A stretch of DNA of 64,000 bases from Chaetomium olivaceum (taxonomy: Eukaryota; Ascomycota; Sordariomycetes; Sordariales; Chaetomiaceae). This document shows, piece by piece, positions 11,175-21,850 of this stretch. Position 1 is the stretch's first letter. Every line of letters starts with the position of its first letter. Where the stretch lies: NCBI GenBank assembly GCA_039881045.1, contig JAYWVB010000036.1, positions 1-64,000 on the forward strand. The letters are read 5' to 3'. Position numbers and translations under genes: made by a program. Under the pieces are notes generated by a model. That model made no database searches and was not told the origin of the DNA. It worked only from the letters and a program-made list of their open reading frames with translations.

Positions 11175-13332
11175 ACAACCCGCTCTTCCAGGGTGGTATT
11201 GCGGTGTCGTACTTGAGCTATTAGTAAGCTCGCCAGCTCGCGTATGCCAGCCTCGTGGGCGGCCCAGGCCACTCCAGGTCGAGGAGCGGGTTGTCTGGTT
11301 TGCTAGCCGGCTAGGCGGACTTTCTTGGATACTTCAGTGTCCATGACTCCAGTCTCTGGTCCACTAGTTTGTGAGGTTTCCCCTCACTGTGTGCGTTGAG
11401 CTCTCTTGTGTGTTATTGGACAGCTGCCTTGATTCTTCAGGATCTCGCCATCTGATTTCAGCCTGCTACTGCTTGCATGGGTGCGCATCTAAGACTGGAA
11501 GTCGTAGTGTTTGGCCAGTCCGGAGTTGGGGGGGAGTGTGTACGATTTTCTATGGCCAAGTGGGCCACTTCGTGCTCAGCAGCCCTATTTGGGACGACGG
11601 GTGCTATCGCGAGTAATGGGGGACCTGGATTTCCCGGGATCATGGAAAAACGAGACAGCCTCTATCGACCGGCCGAGTTCGACGAGCGGACGTTTACGCT
11701 GCGATGGGACGAAGCGAAGCATTGTTAGGATTATCAGCGATGAGAAATGGACGGGTTGGGGTGATGGTACGTACGGTCAGAGATGGCATGGCGTTTCTGG
11801 GCATCGCAAGGCGGGGAGGTGGGGATTCAACTCGGCTCGGCTCAGGTTCATGGTCGAGGGGTGTTTTTGGGCAGCAAGAATCCTGATGGAAGAGGCGTTG
11901 GTCGGTCGGTTTGGTCCACCGACCTATATTCAGTTGTGTCTGTGTTTGTCGGTCTACTACTACAGGAGAAGAGAGAGGGCCCGGGTTTTTATGTTTACCC
12001 CTTTTCTCCCCCTTTTCAGTGTCTCATATGTTTTGTGTGCATCATGGACTTTATAGAACGGGATACCATGGTTCTGGTTCTTTAACTGTCTGGTCGTTCT
12101 GGTTTTTTAATCCGGTTTTTGCTGTATCCAAGAAATGAAACGGGAGCAGGCAGCGACAAAACGTGGCAAGAGAGGATGATGAGAAGAGGGAAAGAGAAAG
12201 ACTTGCCCATTACCATACTATGCATACCATACCCTTCCCCATAGGTACTCCATACCCATACCCCCACATTGCAGAATACAGACAAAAGGAATGAAAATGG
12301 AAAATTCTTAGTATGTGGTCCTCCTGGTAGAGTGAATGAAGCCCGTTTCAGTCATGAGTGAAGTATCGCATTGAAGGCCGGTAGGTGGGCTATGCTCCGT
12401 TGAGACGATGCAGATAGCGAAGCAACTATTTCCAGACCCCGATTGGCCCGTCCCTGGCATACAGCCCGAAAGACAAGCTTTATCTTCGAGTTTCACCCGC
12501 AGGCCGTCATCTGCGGTCAGATCTTGGCGAGACGGGTTGATCTAGTGTAACGAGAGCGGTTGTCCGACAACTATAAGCCTCGGGATTGGTGGTGTGTGGC
12601 ATCTATCGCAAACTGGAACTGGACTGACGAGGCGCAGTTTACGGGTCGTCACCTGTCAGCCGGACCTCCGAGGAATGAGACAGCATACATCCCCCAGCCC
12701 CCTTTTGTCTCTCCTCCCCGCCTATAACGCATGATACATGCCGGCCTGCCCGGTTACGTACTCGACTTGAGAGAAACAAAAGAATACCTTGTCCAAAAAC
12801 CTCTAACCCGCCGCCGCCACTTTCATGATCTAGCGTACTCGGTTGGCCCTTTGGTACTAGTAGTCTATGTGATCTAGAATGGCCTAGAACCCAAAGTTTA
12901 CTTAGTTCCCGAACCTGAACTGCCCTGCCCGGCTCGCCTTTGTTACGCGAGTCGGACTAGGGCCAAGCTCTCTCTTTGAAACAGGGCTCGAACATAACTT
13001 GCCACTTGAGGGGGCTTGTGGGTATTTGCCCTGTGAACACAAAGAGCTCGATCGACTAAGGAGGAGGGTGATGGGTAAAGTAGCGGTCAGGAGGAGGCAT
13101 TCGAGAGGTTGGAAAAGCGCAAGTGAGACTTGTCTGCCAATTGGCATGTGCTCGGACCTTGATCTACGACTTCGCTGTGCCTGGTCACGATTTCGTTCTA
13201 CATGGTTGATACAGAAATGCATGTCTCACCAAGGCACCATAATTCCCCGAGAAATGTTGACGAATCCGTGTCTCAGATTGCACTAAAGATATCATGCGCC
13301 TGCCCAAGCACCGTTGCTAACTAAGCAAATGC
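11175..13332. other. Intergenic, 3' flanks
   Basis: About 2.2 kb with no supported gene. The first kilobase is GT-rich and probably 3' untranslated sequence of the nucleotidyltransferase gene. An isolated T-loop-like word near 12988 does not fold into a tRNA. Confidence 0.5.
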
Positions 13333-14477
13333 TCAAATAGCATAATACACATCGATCCTGGCCGATTCAACGAAGTTCGCCCAGGAAGGGAACCTCGCTT
13401 TGGACCAGAGCGTCACGACGTCGCCCAACTTCAGGTCGCGGACGAATTTGCCATTGCCGGTGGCCTTTCCTCGGCCTTCTCGTTCCAGTCTGACAGCAGC
13501 TTCGACATCACGCTTTGGGTCGATGTCGTCTGTGTGACTCCAGACCACGCGGTGCTCCAAAGGTTCTCTCTCTGCCGTCAAATTGCACTGGACTTTGAGT
13601 TCATCGGACGGATGGAGGTCGTGCTTGAAGATGTAGGCCTTTTGAACCTCTCCTTCCCACTCCACCTTTGGAATCACGGTGCACAAGTCATCCAGCTTCA
13701 ATGATGGTTGACGTAGCTGCTCTTCGGCTTGCTCCGGTTGTTCAGGCGAACTTGTTTGGGCGGGGCTAGTTTTGCACCAGCGTTCTAACCCAGCTTCGAA
13801 CCATGACCATGACCCGTTATATGTCCCATGATCGTCTCGGTCCCCGCCCCAGCCTTGATCACGGCTGCGGATGGTAAAGACAATGCGACGACAGGGCTGT
13901 GCGAGCAATGATATGGGGGATGCGATAAGCTGCTGGAAGTCATCGGCCGAATACTCTTCTCCAGGTGGTTGTGGTTTCGGTAGTGTTCTTTCAATCGTCG
14001 AATCACTGGTACTGGGGGAGACTCGCTTCCAGTTATGCAACCCAAGAGGAACGGAACGGAGCTAAGAGACCGTCAATCAGCAAAGTTGCAGGCTTGAAGG
14101 GCGGGGATAGCAACGGGGAAGACGGGGCAAACATACTAGGAACATGTCTTCGGCCCCGGCGTGGCTAGACCCAAGGGTGCTATTCCCACGGGCGATCACG
14201 GTGGTGCCATTGAGTTCGGTCGTAGTGTGTGGCCAGTACTCGGCAAGGTCAACAATCCTGTCGATGATTTCAGGGGCAGACTGAGCGCCTTGGTCAACAT
14301 GGCTTTGGCGACAATAACGTCAACGAGGCTAGGCTCATATTGAGGCCCTCCAGCACCGCTATTGGTAGCTGCATCAGAGCCTGTTGTGGACATTTTCACT
14401 GATGTCCAGATTGAATACAAGTAATAGGCGAGAAGGGATGCGCCAAGAGTGACCGTGAGCTTTACGTCGATGCTCAT
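13333..14477 (-). CDS. Conserved hypothetical protein, N-terminal membrane anchor
   Basis: Exon 1 is 14477-14137 and exon 2 is 14061-13333; the intron has donor GTATGT and acceptor CTTAG. About 356 aa when kept in frame. The N-terminus is a single membrane segment (residues about 7-27, LTVTLGASLLAYYLYSIWTS). Next comes a conserved-looking block (SLVDVIVAKAMLTKAL, then IIDRIVDLAEYWPHTT), then a soluble domain with WSWFEAGLERW and a C-terminal LGDVVTLWSKARFPSWANFV. I know no function for this domain. Frame is lost near 14280, between KAL(S) and APEIIDR, where one base seems missing. Start chosen as the first ATG; an in-frame open stretch further up has no ATG. Confidence 0.6.
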
Positions 14478-15007
14478 GAAAAAACTGACAAGTGGTGGAA
14501 ATTGAGGGATATGGTGTTGAATTAGGGTCGAGAGATAAGGCACTCGTGTTAGGTATTATCCAAAAGCAACTGGTCAGGCAGCAATAAGAAGCGTTGTTGA
14601 TGGCTCTTGCCGTGTAAGACATCCTGGGAGGTTGAACGCGTGGGGCATGACATCACCCCACAATCCGCCAAGAGCTGAAAAGGTGCATGCAGAGATCGAA
14701 GCGGGGCTGCCCCTCTTGCTTACCTTATCATTTATGCCAAGAAGGCACGTGAAATGGCGAAATACCCCAAAACGGGAGACCCGGATGGAACCGAAGCAGT
14801 GAATTGGAAATACACCCACGGCGCCGGTAACGGCCCCAGTAACGGCCCCGGCGCCCATAATATCCCTCCCCTCCACAACGACAATTGATGTGCAGCTCCT
14901 AGGTAGGTAGTTATTTGGTTACCTACCGTATCTGTGCCGAGCCAAGTCCTTCATACATCCACTGGTACGGCACCCCTTGACAGAGCAAAGGAGAGCACAC
15001 ACACAGC
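14478..15007. other. Divergent promoter between membrane protein and cysA
   Basis: About 530 bases between divergent starts. It contains a CTAGGTAGGTAG motif at about 14899. Nothing else recognised. Confidence 0.5.
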
Positions 15008-16607
15008 ATGAAGTCGCAGCGAGTGACATCGACCTTGCGCCATGCGAAAACCGCCCTCTCCGGCGCCGTGCCCCGGCGGCCCGCTCTCGCTCACCACGCC
15101 GCGTGAAGCCCGCCTGCAACAATGCGGCACGATACCTCCACGGCCAGACCGCCCGACGCAGCGGCGCACCCTCGAACCCGGCCATCAAGTTCCCCTGCCT
15201 CGACGCCCTCGAAACCCGGTCGGCAACCCTCGAGCAGCAAGCGTCGACACGCTCCGACAAGAGCGGTCCCCGCCTTCCTACACCGTCGGTGCCACCCAGA
15301 TCTACCGCTGCACGGAACCGCTCCTGCTCGACCACGGCGGCCAGCTGCACGAGTTCGACATCGCCTACGAGACATGGGGCCAGATGAACGCGGAGCGGTC
15401 GAACGTGATCCTGCTGCACACGGGACTGTCCGCCTCGTCGCACGCCCACTCTACCCCCGAGAATCCGCAGCCGGGCTGGTGGGAGAAGTTCATCGGGCCC
15501 GGCCTTGCGCTCGACACCAACAAGTACTTCGTCATCTGCACCAACGTCATCGGCGGGTGCTATGGGTCAACAGGCCCCTCCAGCATCGACCCGCTCGACG
15601 GCCAGCGGTACGCCACCCGCTTTCCGATCCTGACCATCCAGGACATGGTGCGTGCGCAGTTCCGCCTGCTCGACCATCTCGGCGTGGACCGCCTCCACGC
15701 CAGCGTGGGCTCCAGCATGGGCGGCATGCAGTCCCTCGCCGCAGGCGTGGAATTCCCGTCCCGCGTCGGGCGCATCGTGTCCATCGCCTGCGCGCGCCGC
15801 AGCCACCCCTACAGCATCGCGATGCGGTACGTGCAGCGGCGCGCCATTCTCAACGACCCCAACTGGAACCGGGGCTTCTACTACGGGCGCGTGCCGCCGC
15901 ACGTGGGGATGAAGCTGGCGCGCGAGATCGCCACCATCACGTACCGGTCCGGGCCCGAGTGGGAGCAGCGGTTCGGGCGGCGGCGAGCCGACAAGTCCAA
16001 GCCGCCCGCGCTCTGCCCCGACTTCCTCGTCGAGACCTACCTCGACCACGCCGGCGAGAAGTTCTGCCTCACCTACGACCCCAACAGCCTGCTCTACGTC
16101 AGCAAGGCCATGGACCTCTTCGACCTCGGCCGCGCCAACCAGCTGGCCACCGCCGCGCGCCGCGCCGAGCGCGCCGCCTTCCTCTCCGCCTTCCAACCCC
16201 CTGACTCTTCCTCCTCCTCCGCCGGCGCCTCCTCCTCTGGAGGTGGAACATGCAGCCTCACGCTGCCCGACAAGCCCTACGAAGAACAACCGCAACAAGC
16301 CGAAGCCCCCGCATCAACCACCAACGCCATCCCGTCATCGCTAGGTGGCGCACCACCAAAACCACCGGCCGACTTGATCGCCGGGCTGGATGTGCTGCGC
16401 AACCATCCCGTTCTGGTGCTGGGCGTGGCCAGCGACATTCTCTTCCCCGCGTGGCAGCAGCGCGAGGTGGCCGAGGCGCTGCGAGAGGCAGGCAACGGGT
16501 CAGTGGAGCACCACGAGCTGAGCGAGGTGCAGAGCCTGTTCGGGCACGACACATTCTTGTTGGATGTGGAAGGGGTTGGGGGGCAGGTGAGGGGTTTTTT
16601 GGGGTGA
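15008..16607 (+). CDS. cysA: Serine O-acyltransferase, MetX family (cysA/cys2-like), two breaks
   Basis: Alpha/beta-hydrolase acyltransferase of the MetX-related group that makes an activated serine ester for cysteine synthesis (A. nidulans cysA, S. pombe cys2), probably mitochondrial. Single exon, about 533 aa after correction. It starts MKSQRVTSTLRHAKTAL, a basic presequence. The frame then changes near 15100 (a base missing before VKPACNNAARYLHG) and at the C run 15268-15271 (GGTCCCCGCC; one more C joins DKSGP to PSYTVG). Core motifs: HTGLSASSHAHST, NVIGGCYGSTGPSS, nucleophile elbow VGSSMGGMQ, ARSHPYSIAMR-like block (here RRSHPYSIAM), Asp in VASDILFP and His in FGHDTFLLD. A Ser/Gly/Pro insert of about 70 aa (PDSSSSSAGASSSGGG onward) separates the core from the Asp-His end. 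Family specificity (acetyl or succinyl donor) cannot be read from sequence. The alternative MET2 homoserine role is less likely by motif. Confidence 0.85.
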
Positions 16608-16932
16608 AGTGTAGGTGATCACGGTGGGTCTTATTTGGGAGGGTTGGGTTGGGTTGGGTCAGAGGGACTGTAAAATGGTGGTGGGTGATGGTTGTGTGTA
16701 TTATGTCTGGCGTTATACCCCGTCCGGGAGGCAGGTCATTTGTTTTGAAGCGATAGCATATAAATGCGATGAATTGGCCATTTTGTCATCCAATGTAAAG
16801 TAACCTCTATCCTGACATGCTTATGAAAGTACCGGTTGAAAATCTTGGTAGATGGGGTATAGAAAGAAAAGATGGTATCTGACAAATGATATATGCAACG
16901 CAAGGAAAATGAGTGAGGGAATAACGAGTGCC
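16608..16932. other. Convergent 3' flanks with GGTTG repeat
   Basis: Between cysA (+) and the proline-rich gene (-). A short GGTTG tandem run lies at about 16641-16659. No gene. Confidence 0.55.
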
Positions 16933-19869
16933 TCAGATAAATCCAGTCCCGTAGGAATCCCCCGTGCCCGCTTTCGGTTTCCTCCCTCCTGACGTCTTCG
17001 GCCTCCTGACGTCTCTAATACTTGGGCCCCGCGCCATGCCAATCCCCATGAACGCGGCCGGGTCATCGTCTCCGTGCCCAGATAGGTCAGGAAATTTGGA
17101 GAGGAAGCTTGGTGACGCGGCCAGCCCACCGCCACTGGTTGGCCCACCAGGCCCGCCGGATGTAGATGGGCGTCCGTCCATGGTTGCTCCGGCGGCAGGC
17201 GACGACCGGATAGGAGGCGTCCACAGTCCCCCTGGACTGCCCAAGGTCGGATCACGCGACGGCGCGTCCGGGAGAAGTTGAACTTCAAATTGAGCGGAGC
17301 CGGAACGTTGGTGCGGGTAAACTTTGCCGATGACTCGCTCCTCACCTGTACCTGGGACGAGTCTGAAGTCGGGACAGGCAGCGCAGATCCCATGTCGCCA
17401 GCCGGTGACGCTAGCGACCATGTGGTCGAATCGGGCGTGGGCGGCCCGATAACTCCTGGGCCGGGCCCGGGGCCGAAGTCGAATTTGAAGCCCGTGTCAA
17501 CGACAGGGTTCGGACGCCCGCGCTCGAGCGTGTCAACCGTTGACGCGGGACTGGGCTGGCTCAGGTCGCGCCTCACGTTAGGTTGTCGTAGCTGGGCGTG
17601 TTTGTGCGCGAAGGTGGTGAGCTCTGCGAGCTGTAGTTGTCGGTGCTGCCGCTTCTCGAGGCAGGAGTGGGTGTTCCGCCACGACTATTCACTACTTTGC
17701 TCGGAACACCATACTCCTCCAAGCCAGGACGGCGTGGCAGTGGTCCCCGTCTCGGCGGACCTCGCATGGGGCTCTGTGGCCGGCTGATGGCTGCAGGCAT
17801 GGGAGCCGGAGGTGACATGGTGTTGGAAATGGCGGGGCCAGGGCCATTAGCGGGAACCGGAGGCGACATGATGCGGAGCGGTGCTGGGTGGATTGAGAGA
17901 ATTGGACCATCATCGTCGTCATCATCGTCGGTGCTCTTAATCCCGTCGCTGTACACGCTGCTGGCAGTACTAATTCTATTGTCTTCGGAGGCTGGTAGTT
18001 TTGGGACTGGGTGGCATGCTGCGCGCTGAGAAGTGTCTTCTCCAGTTCTTCGATCCGCATCGACAGACTGTGCTGCCGTGGGGCGTTGGAAGTCTTGGAA
18101 TTCAGAGTATCGCGCTTTGCGATGACATTCTGAATAATGGGGCGCGTGAACTGCTCTCCTGATTCGTCGTCGATGGACAGTCTCCGAATCGAACCTGTTG
18201 GTGAAGTTACGGTAGACGGAGAGGTCAAGGAGGATATCAGTGGTACCAATCCCTGTCTTTCCGGGCCGGGCGTGCCTCGCCTGCTGCCAGGTGCTTCCGG
18301 CTCCGAACTGAACACGGCAGCATGGTGCTCAATGGGAGTCGGATTTCGAACCGCGGCACTTCGGAGCGCGGGACCTTGCGAGCGATAGCCGTTAGCACCG
18401 GAAGTGCCCTGAGGGGGACTTGGCGACCGGAGTGCGCCTGCCATATTCGCGAGCGGACCGGAGCCCTGTAGGGGAGGCGGCCGGTACGGGCGAAATACTT
18501 TTTCCGTAGTGTCCTGCGCGGGAGGTCCCTGGGGGCGAGAGTGGGCGCCTTGCGCCGGAGGGCCAGGAGAGGGGCCTTTAGCACGGAATTGTTGGGGACC
18601 GCTCGGATTCGGCCGAGGTCCAGGTCCCGGTCCTGGCCCGGGCCCATTGACAGCCGGGTGCGGAGGTCGCCCGCTGCGGCATTCACCAGCAGGGCCGAGC
18701 GGTCCCTGACGCGGTGGCCCCTGGCCAGGGGGTTGGGGAAGGCACTGTGTCGGAGGGCCGGTCGGAGGTGGGCCTTGGTGCCACGAGGGGGCTTGTGCTG
18801 GTCCGTTGCGGCTCCCAGGTCTCAAGTCGGTGTCGCCTCTGAACACAGGGCCTCGCAGTGCCAACTCCTCGAAAGGCTTATGTTGCGGGCCCAGCGGCGA
18901 GTGCGGAGACGAGGGGCCCCTCGCTGTTAGGGTGCTCTCGGTTGACTTTTGTCTCTCCAACCTCTCCATGTCCAGCCGGGCAGTTTCCCTTTCCCTCTCT
19001 AATTCCTTCTCCCTCCTCTTAGCATTCTTCTCCTCTAACTCCCGCTTCTTGACCGAGGCCATGACAGCGTCCACCATATCATCTACTTCTTCGCCCAAAC
19101 CTGACCCCGCATCCCCGTTGTCCGTGGTAGGAGTTGGAGGGAGGTGAATAGAATCGACCATCGGGACTTGGGCGTGCTTGGACCCGATGGAACGTCTCGT
19201 GCGAAATGGACATCCAAGGGGTTGACCCACGGTTTCACCCTGCCGCCTGACGGCCCCGGCCGCGGTCCAACTCCGGGCCCCGAGCCGGCAAGGCTCGTTG
19301 AAGACCCATTGTTTGCTCCGAATCGTGCACCAAATCCGGGCGCCGGAGCCGCCAGACTTGTCGAAGACCCATTGTTCGCGCCAAAACGGGCTCCGAAGCC
19401 GGGCGCTGGACCAGCGAGGCTCGCCGAGGACCCGTTGGTCGTGCCAAATCGAGTTCGAATATTCGCTTCGGAGGCATGGGGCCTGAGGATGACGCTCGCT
19501 TGGCTACCGGAACGCACAGGGCCGGATGTAGTCAAATCGGCCATGCTAGCAACGGCCATGTTATGGGTGTCCCGGTTGGCATACGGAGTGCTGGCGCTGC
19601 GCATCGGTTGTGGCGTGTCACCTCGAGAAACGGATCGAATGCTCCCGTTGGCAACACCATGTTGGTTGGTGTTTTGTCCGAAGAACTGGCCTTCTCCCAG
19701 GGTGTTTTGGTCTATGTGCTTCCCTTGTTGCGGTTGCTTCTCCTGGAGGGGTTTCTCGTCGGGCTTCCTGTGGCATCAGCGGTTCGCAAGGGTTTCCCTT
19801 TGGTCAGGATCGCTGGACGGCCACTCACTTCTTCTTACCCCCAACCTTGAGCCCAAAGAATGACACCAT
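16933..19869 (-). CDS. Proline-rich coiled-coil protein with 21-aa repeats, four breaks
   Basis: Exon 1 is 19869-19829 (MVSFFGLKVGGKK). The intron has donor GTGAGT and acceptor CACAG. Exon 2 runs 19767 to 16933. Corrected length about 959 aa. N-terminal third: about three 21-residue repeats of the type SLAGPAPGFGARFGANNGSS. Middle: an acidic/basic coiled coil (VDDMVDAVMASVKKRELEEK onward) followed by a very Pro/Gly-rich region. Then a second short coiled segment (MRIEELEKTLLSAQ), an Asp run, and a low-complexity tail ending in GDSYGTGFI. The frame must shift, each time as if one base were missing, near 19167, 17988, 17577 and 17277. The joined pieces are continuous in style at each point. No known domain; perhaps a scaffold protein. 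Function unknown. Confidence 0.6.
19282..19470. repeat. 63-bp coding minisatellite, about 3 copies
   Basis: Unit starts at about 19282, 19345 and 19408; the full 63-base spacing is clear for the second and third. Each encodes 21 aa (minus strand) of the pattern SLAxPAPGFGARFGxNNGSS. The third copy is the most diverged. Confidence 0.8.
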
Positions 19870-21850
19870 TGTAACGAGTGACTATTGTTTGAACTAACTA
19901 ATACATTAACTACATCACGGTCAGCGCTTGGTTAGGTACGCCAGGATACGGAATTTGGGGTACCAACATTACTTGAACTCTGGCCACCAACCCGGTCCAC
20001 GGCATGGAGGACGGGAGCTCTGGGTAGTGTGCAACAAAACTTTCTCAAGGAAAGCAAGGAAAGCAGGCCATCTCAGACCCTCGCGATGTTCAAAGCTTCC
20101 GCCGACCCCGAGACAAACAGGGGGCGTCGTGGACGACAGCTGAATCGGGGACACTCTGTCTTTGGTGCCGAGTTTAAAAAAGGGGTTCGTCCGATGTGGG
20201 GTTCTTTTAGCATGCGCTTTGATATCGAATTTTGGCGGTCAAGTTTTCGAATATTCCACAACTAGAAGCGAAAGAAGAATGGAAAAGACGAACAAAACGA
20301 TCGACAGGGGAATTTACACTGGAACGAGCGGCAGTGTGGGTGTACAGAATATGTCCACAGTATGTAATCCGTAAGAACGGGCAAAGGTCAGGCGGGGGGT
20401 TGCAGTGATGACACTCCGCGCCGCGCAAAGAGACAAGGAGAGAAGAAGCCCTGTGGCAGAGAGGGGAGAAACCCTGAAGAGACAAAATGGCAAGAGCAAT
20501 TCGTATCCTTTTCGAGCGAACCCTGAATTGGAACCACGCGCTTGTGGAGATGATTCGCGCTCTTGTCCGCTAGTGCGAGTGCGGGTGACAAGGGCATCCA
20601 GGGCTGCGACTGCCCTGTCGGTCTTTCCCCAACCCATGAAACCGCTTTCCTTTTTCTTCGGTTCAAGTTGTTCGGCCAGTGGTGCATGTCCTCTGCCGTC
20701 AAAAAATTGGAGTCCCGAATTTCGGAACCCGAGAAGGGGTCAGAACTGAAGCGCCACAAGATTATTCTGGGTGATAATGAAGGCGGGCTTGCAGCAACCC
20801 AAAAGAGGAAAGAGTAGCGGTTGCTGGCACATGGATGGGCCATTCAGCCGGCTGCCGTTCAGGGGAAACAATCGGTACGTACCCGCTCTCCAGCTCCCCG
20901 TCAATGACGTCGGGTCGTTCTCACCAGGGATCTGACTTTTGGATCGTGCCTCGGCGCTTGCTGACGCGTGAAGCGCGTCTCATCTTCAAGTCACGAAATA
21001 AATCACCCCTCATCTCGTCCAAGCGGGGCAGATCAAAGCAAGACAACGGGCCCATCGCAATGATCACTGTCGATCGTCCCGTGGAAGAAAGCCAAAACCC
21101 GGTGGGCACGTTGCACACACGTGCCTTTTCCACCGTGGCCTCATCTTGAGCAAGCGAGATTCCACAAGGGTCTCCGGCGACTGTTATGATGGAAATCGAT
21201 AGTTTGCGCCGAGGGATGTCGCGCGCGAGCGGCTGTTGCGTGGGGCCTCTTCCGCAAGTTCGTCACGGAAAAAAGCAGCACAAATTTGACCTGCCATCGT
21301 ACGAAGTAGTACGTACTTGCGATGACTTAGTCTGCAGCCTTTGACAGGAACTCTGCTCGGGTGACCTGCGAAGTTCATGCGGGAGTCTCAATAATGTGAT
21401 GCAACCCGACGAGCGGCAGCTGGACTTATATCACAGGTAGTCCCGGCGGTTAAGGAATTGTTCCAGCCGCCCCGTACCAAACTTAACTCACTAATCTCGC
21501 GCCTGAGAGATGCATGTATGCGCCAGGGCCAGGAGATTCATGAGATCAAAGTCAACAGGTACCTTTATGCTACCCATCAAACTGCATTACTTGTACGATT
21601 CTCCTCTAGTTATTTATTTTATTCTATACGGAATACAGAGTCCAAACACCGTTCAGAAATGCGCAGGGAACCGGGATCTATCCGGTCCCGGTCCCAAGTC
21701 CAACGTAAAACTGAACGAAGTAAACAAATGGAAGAAGCGCGACCCGGGAACACAGCCCCGTTCGCTTCACGATCAAAAGCGAGACAAAGTTACTCCCTTT
21801 GATGACCGTTGATATTCCCATATTTGCCAAGCCTCGGCGGCATTTGACCC
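19870..21850. other. Intergenic, no gene seen
   Basis: About 2 kb upstream of the proline-rich gene and downstream of the MFS gene. Overlapping open frames near 20.4-20.8 kb on both strands look like shadows without conserved features. Confidence 0.5.

Noticed and set aside
12950..13010. tRNA-like T-loop word
   Set aside because: No acceptor or D-arm can be paired around it.
15122..16204. 360-aa Arg/Pro-rich open frame
   Set aside because: It overlaps cysA on the same strand in another frame and is only R/P/H-rich low complexity produced by high GC; the MetX motifs lie in the other frame.
19144..19863. 239-aa plus-strand open frame
   Set aside because: Mirror of the 63-bp repeat region of the minus-strand proline-rich gene, whose intron and start are better supported.
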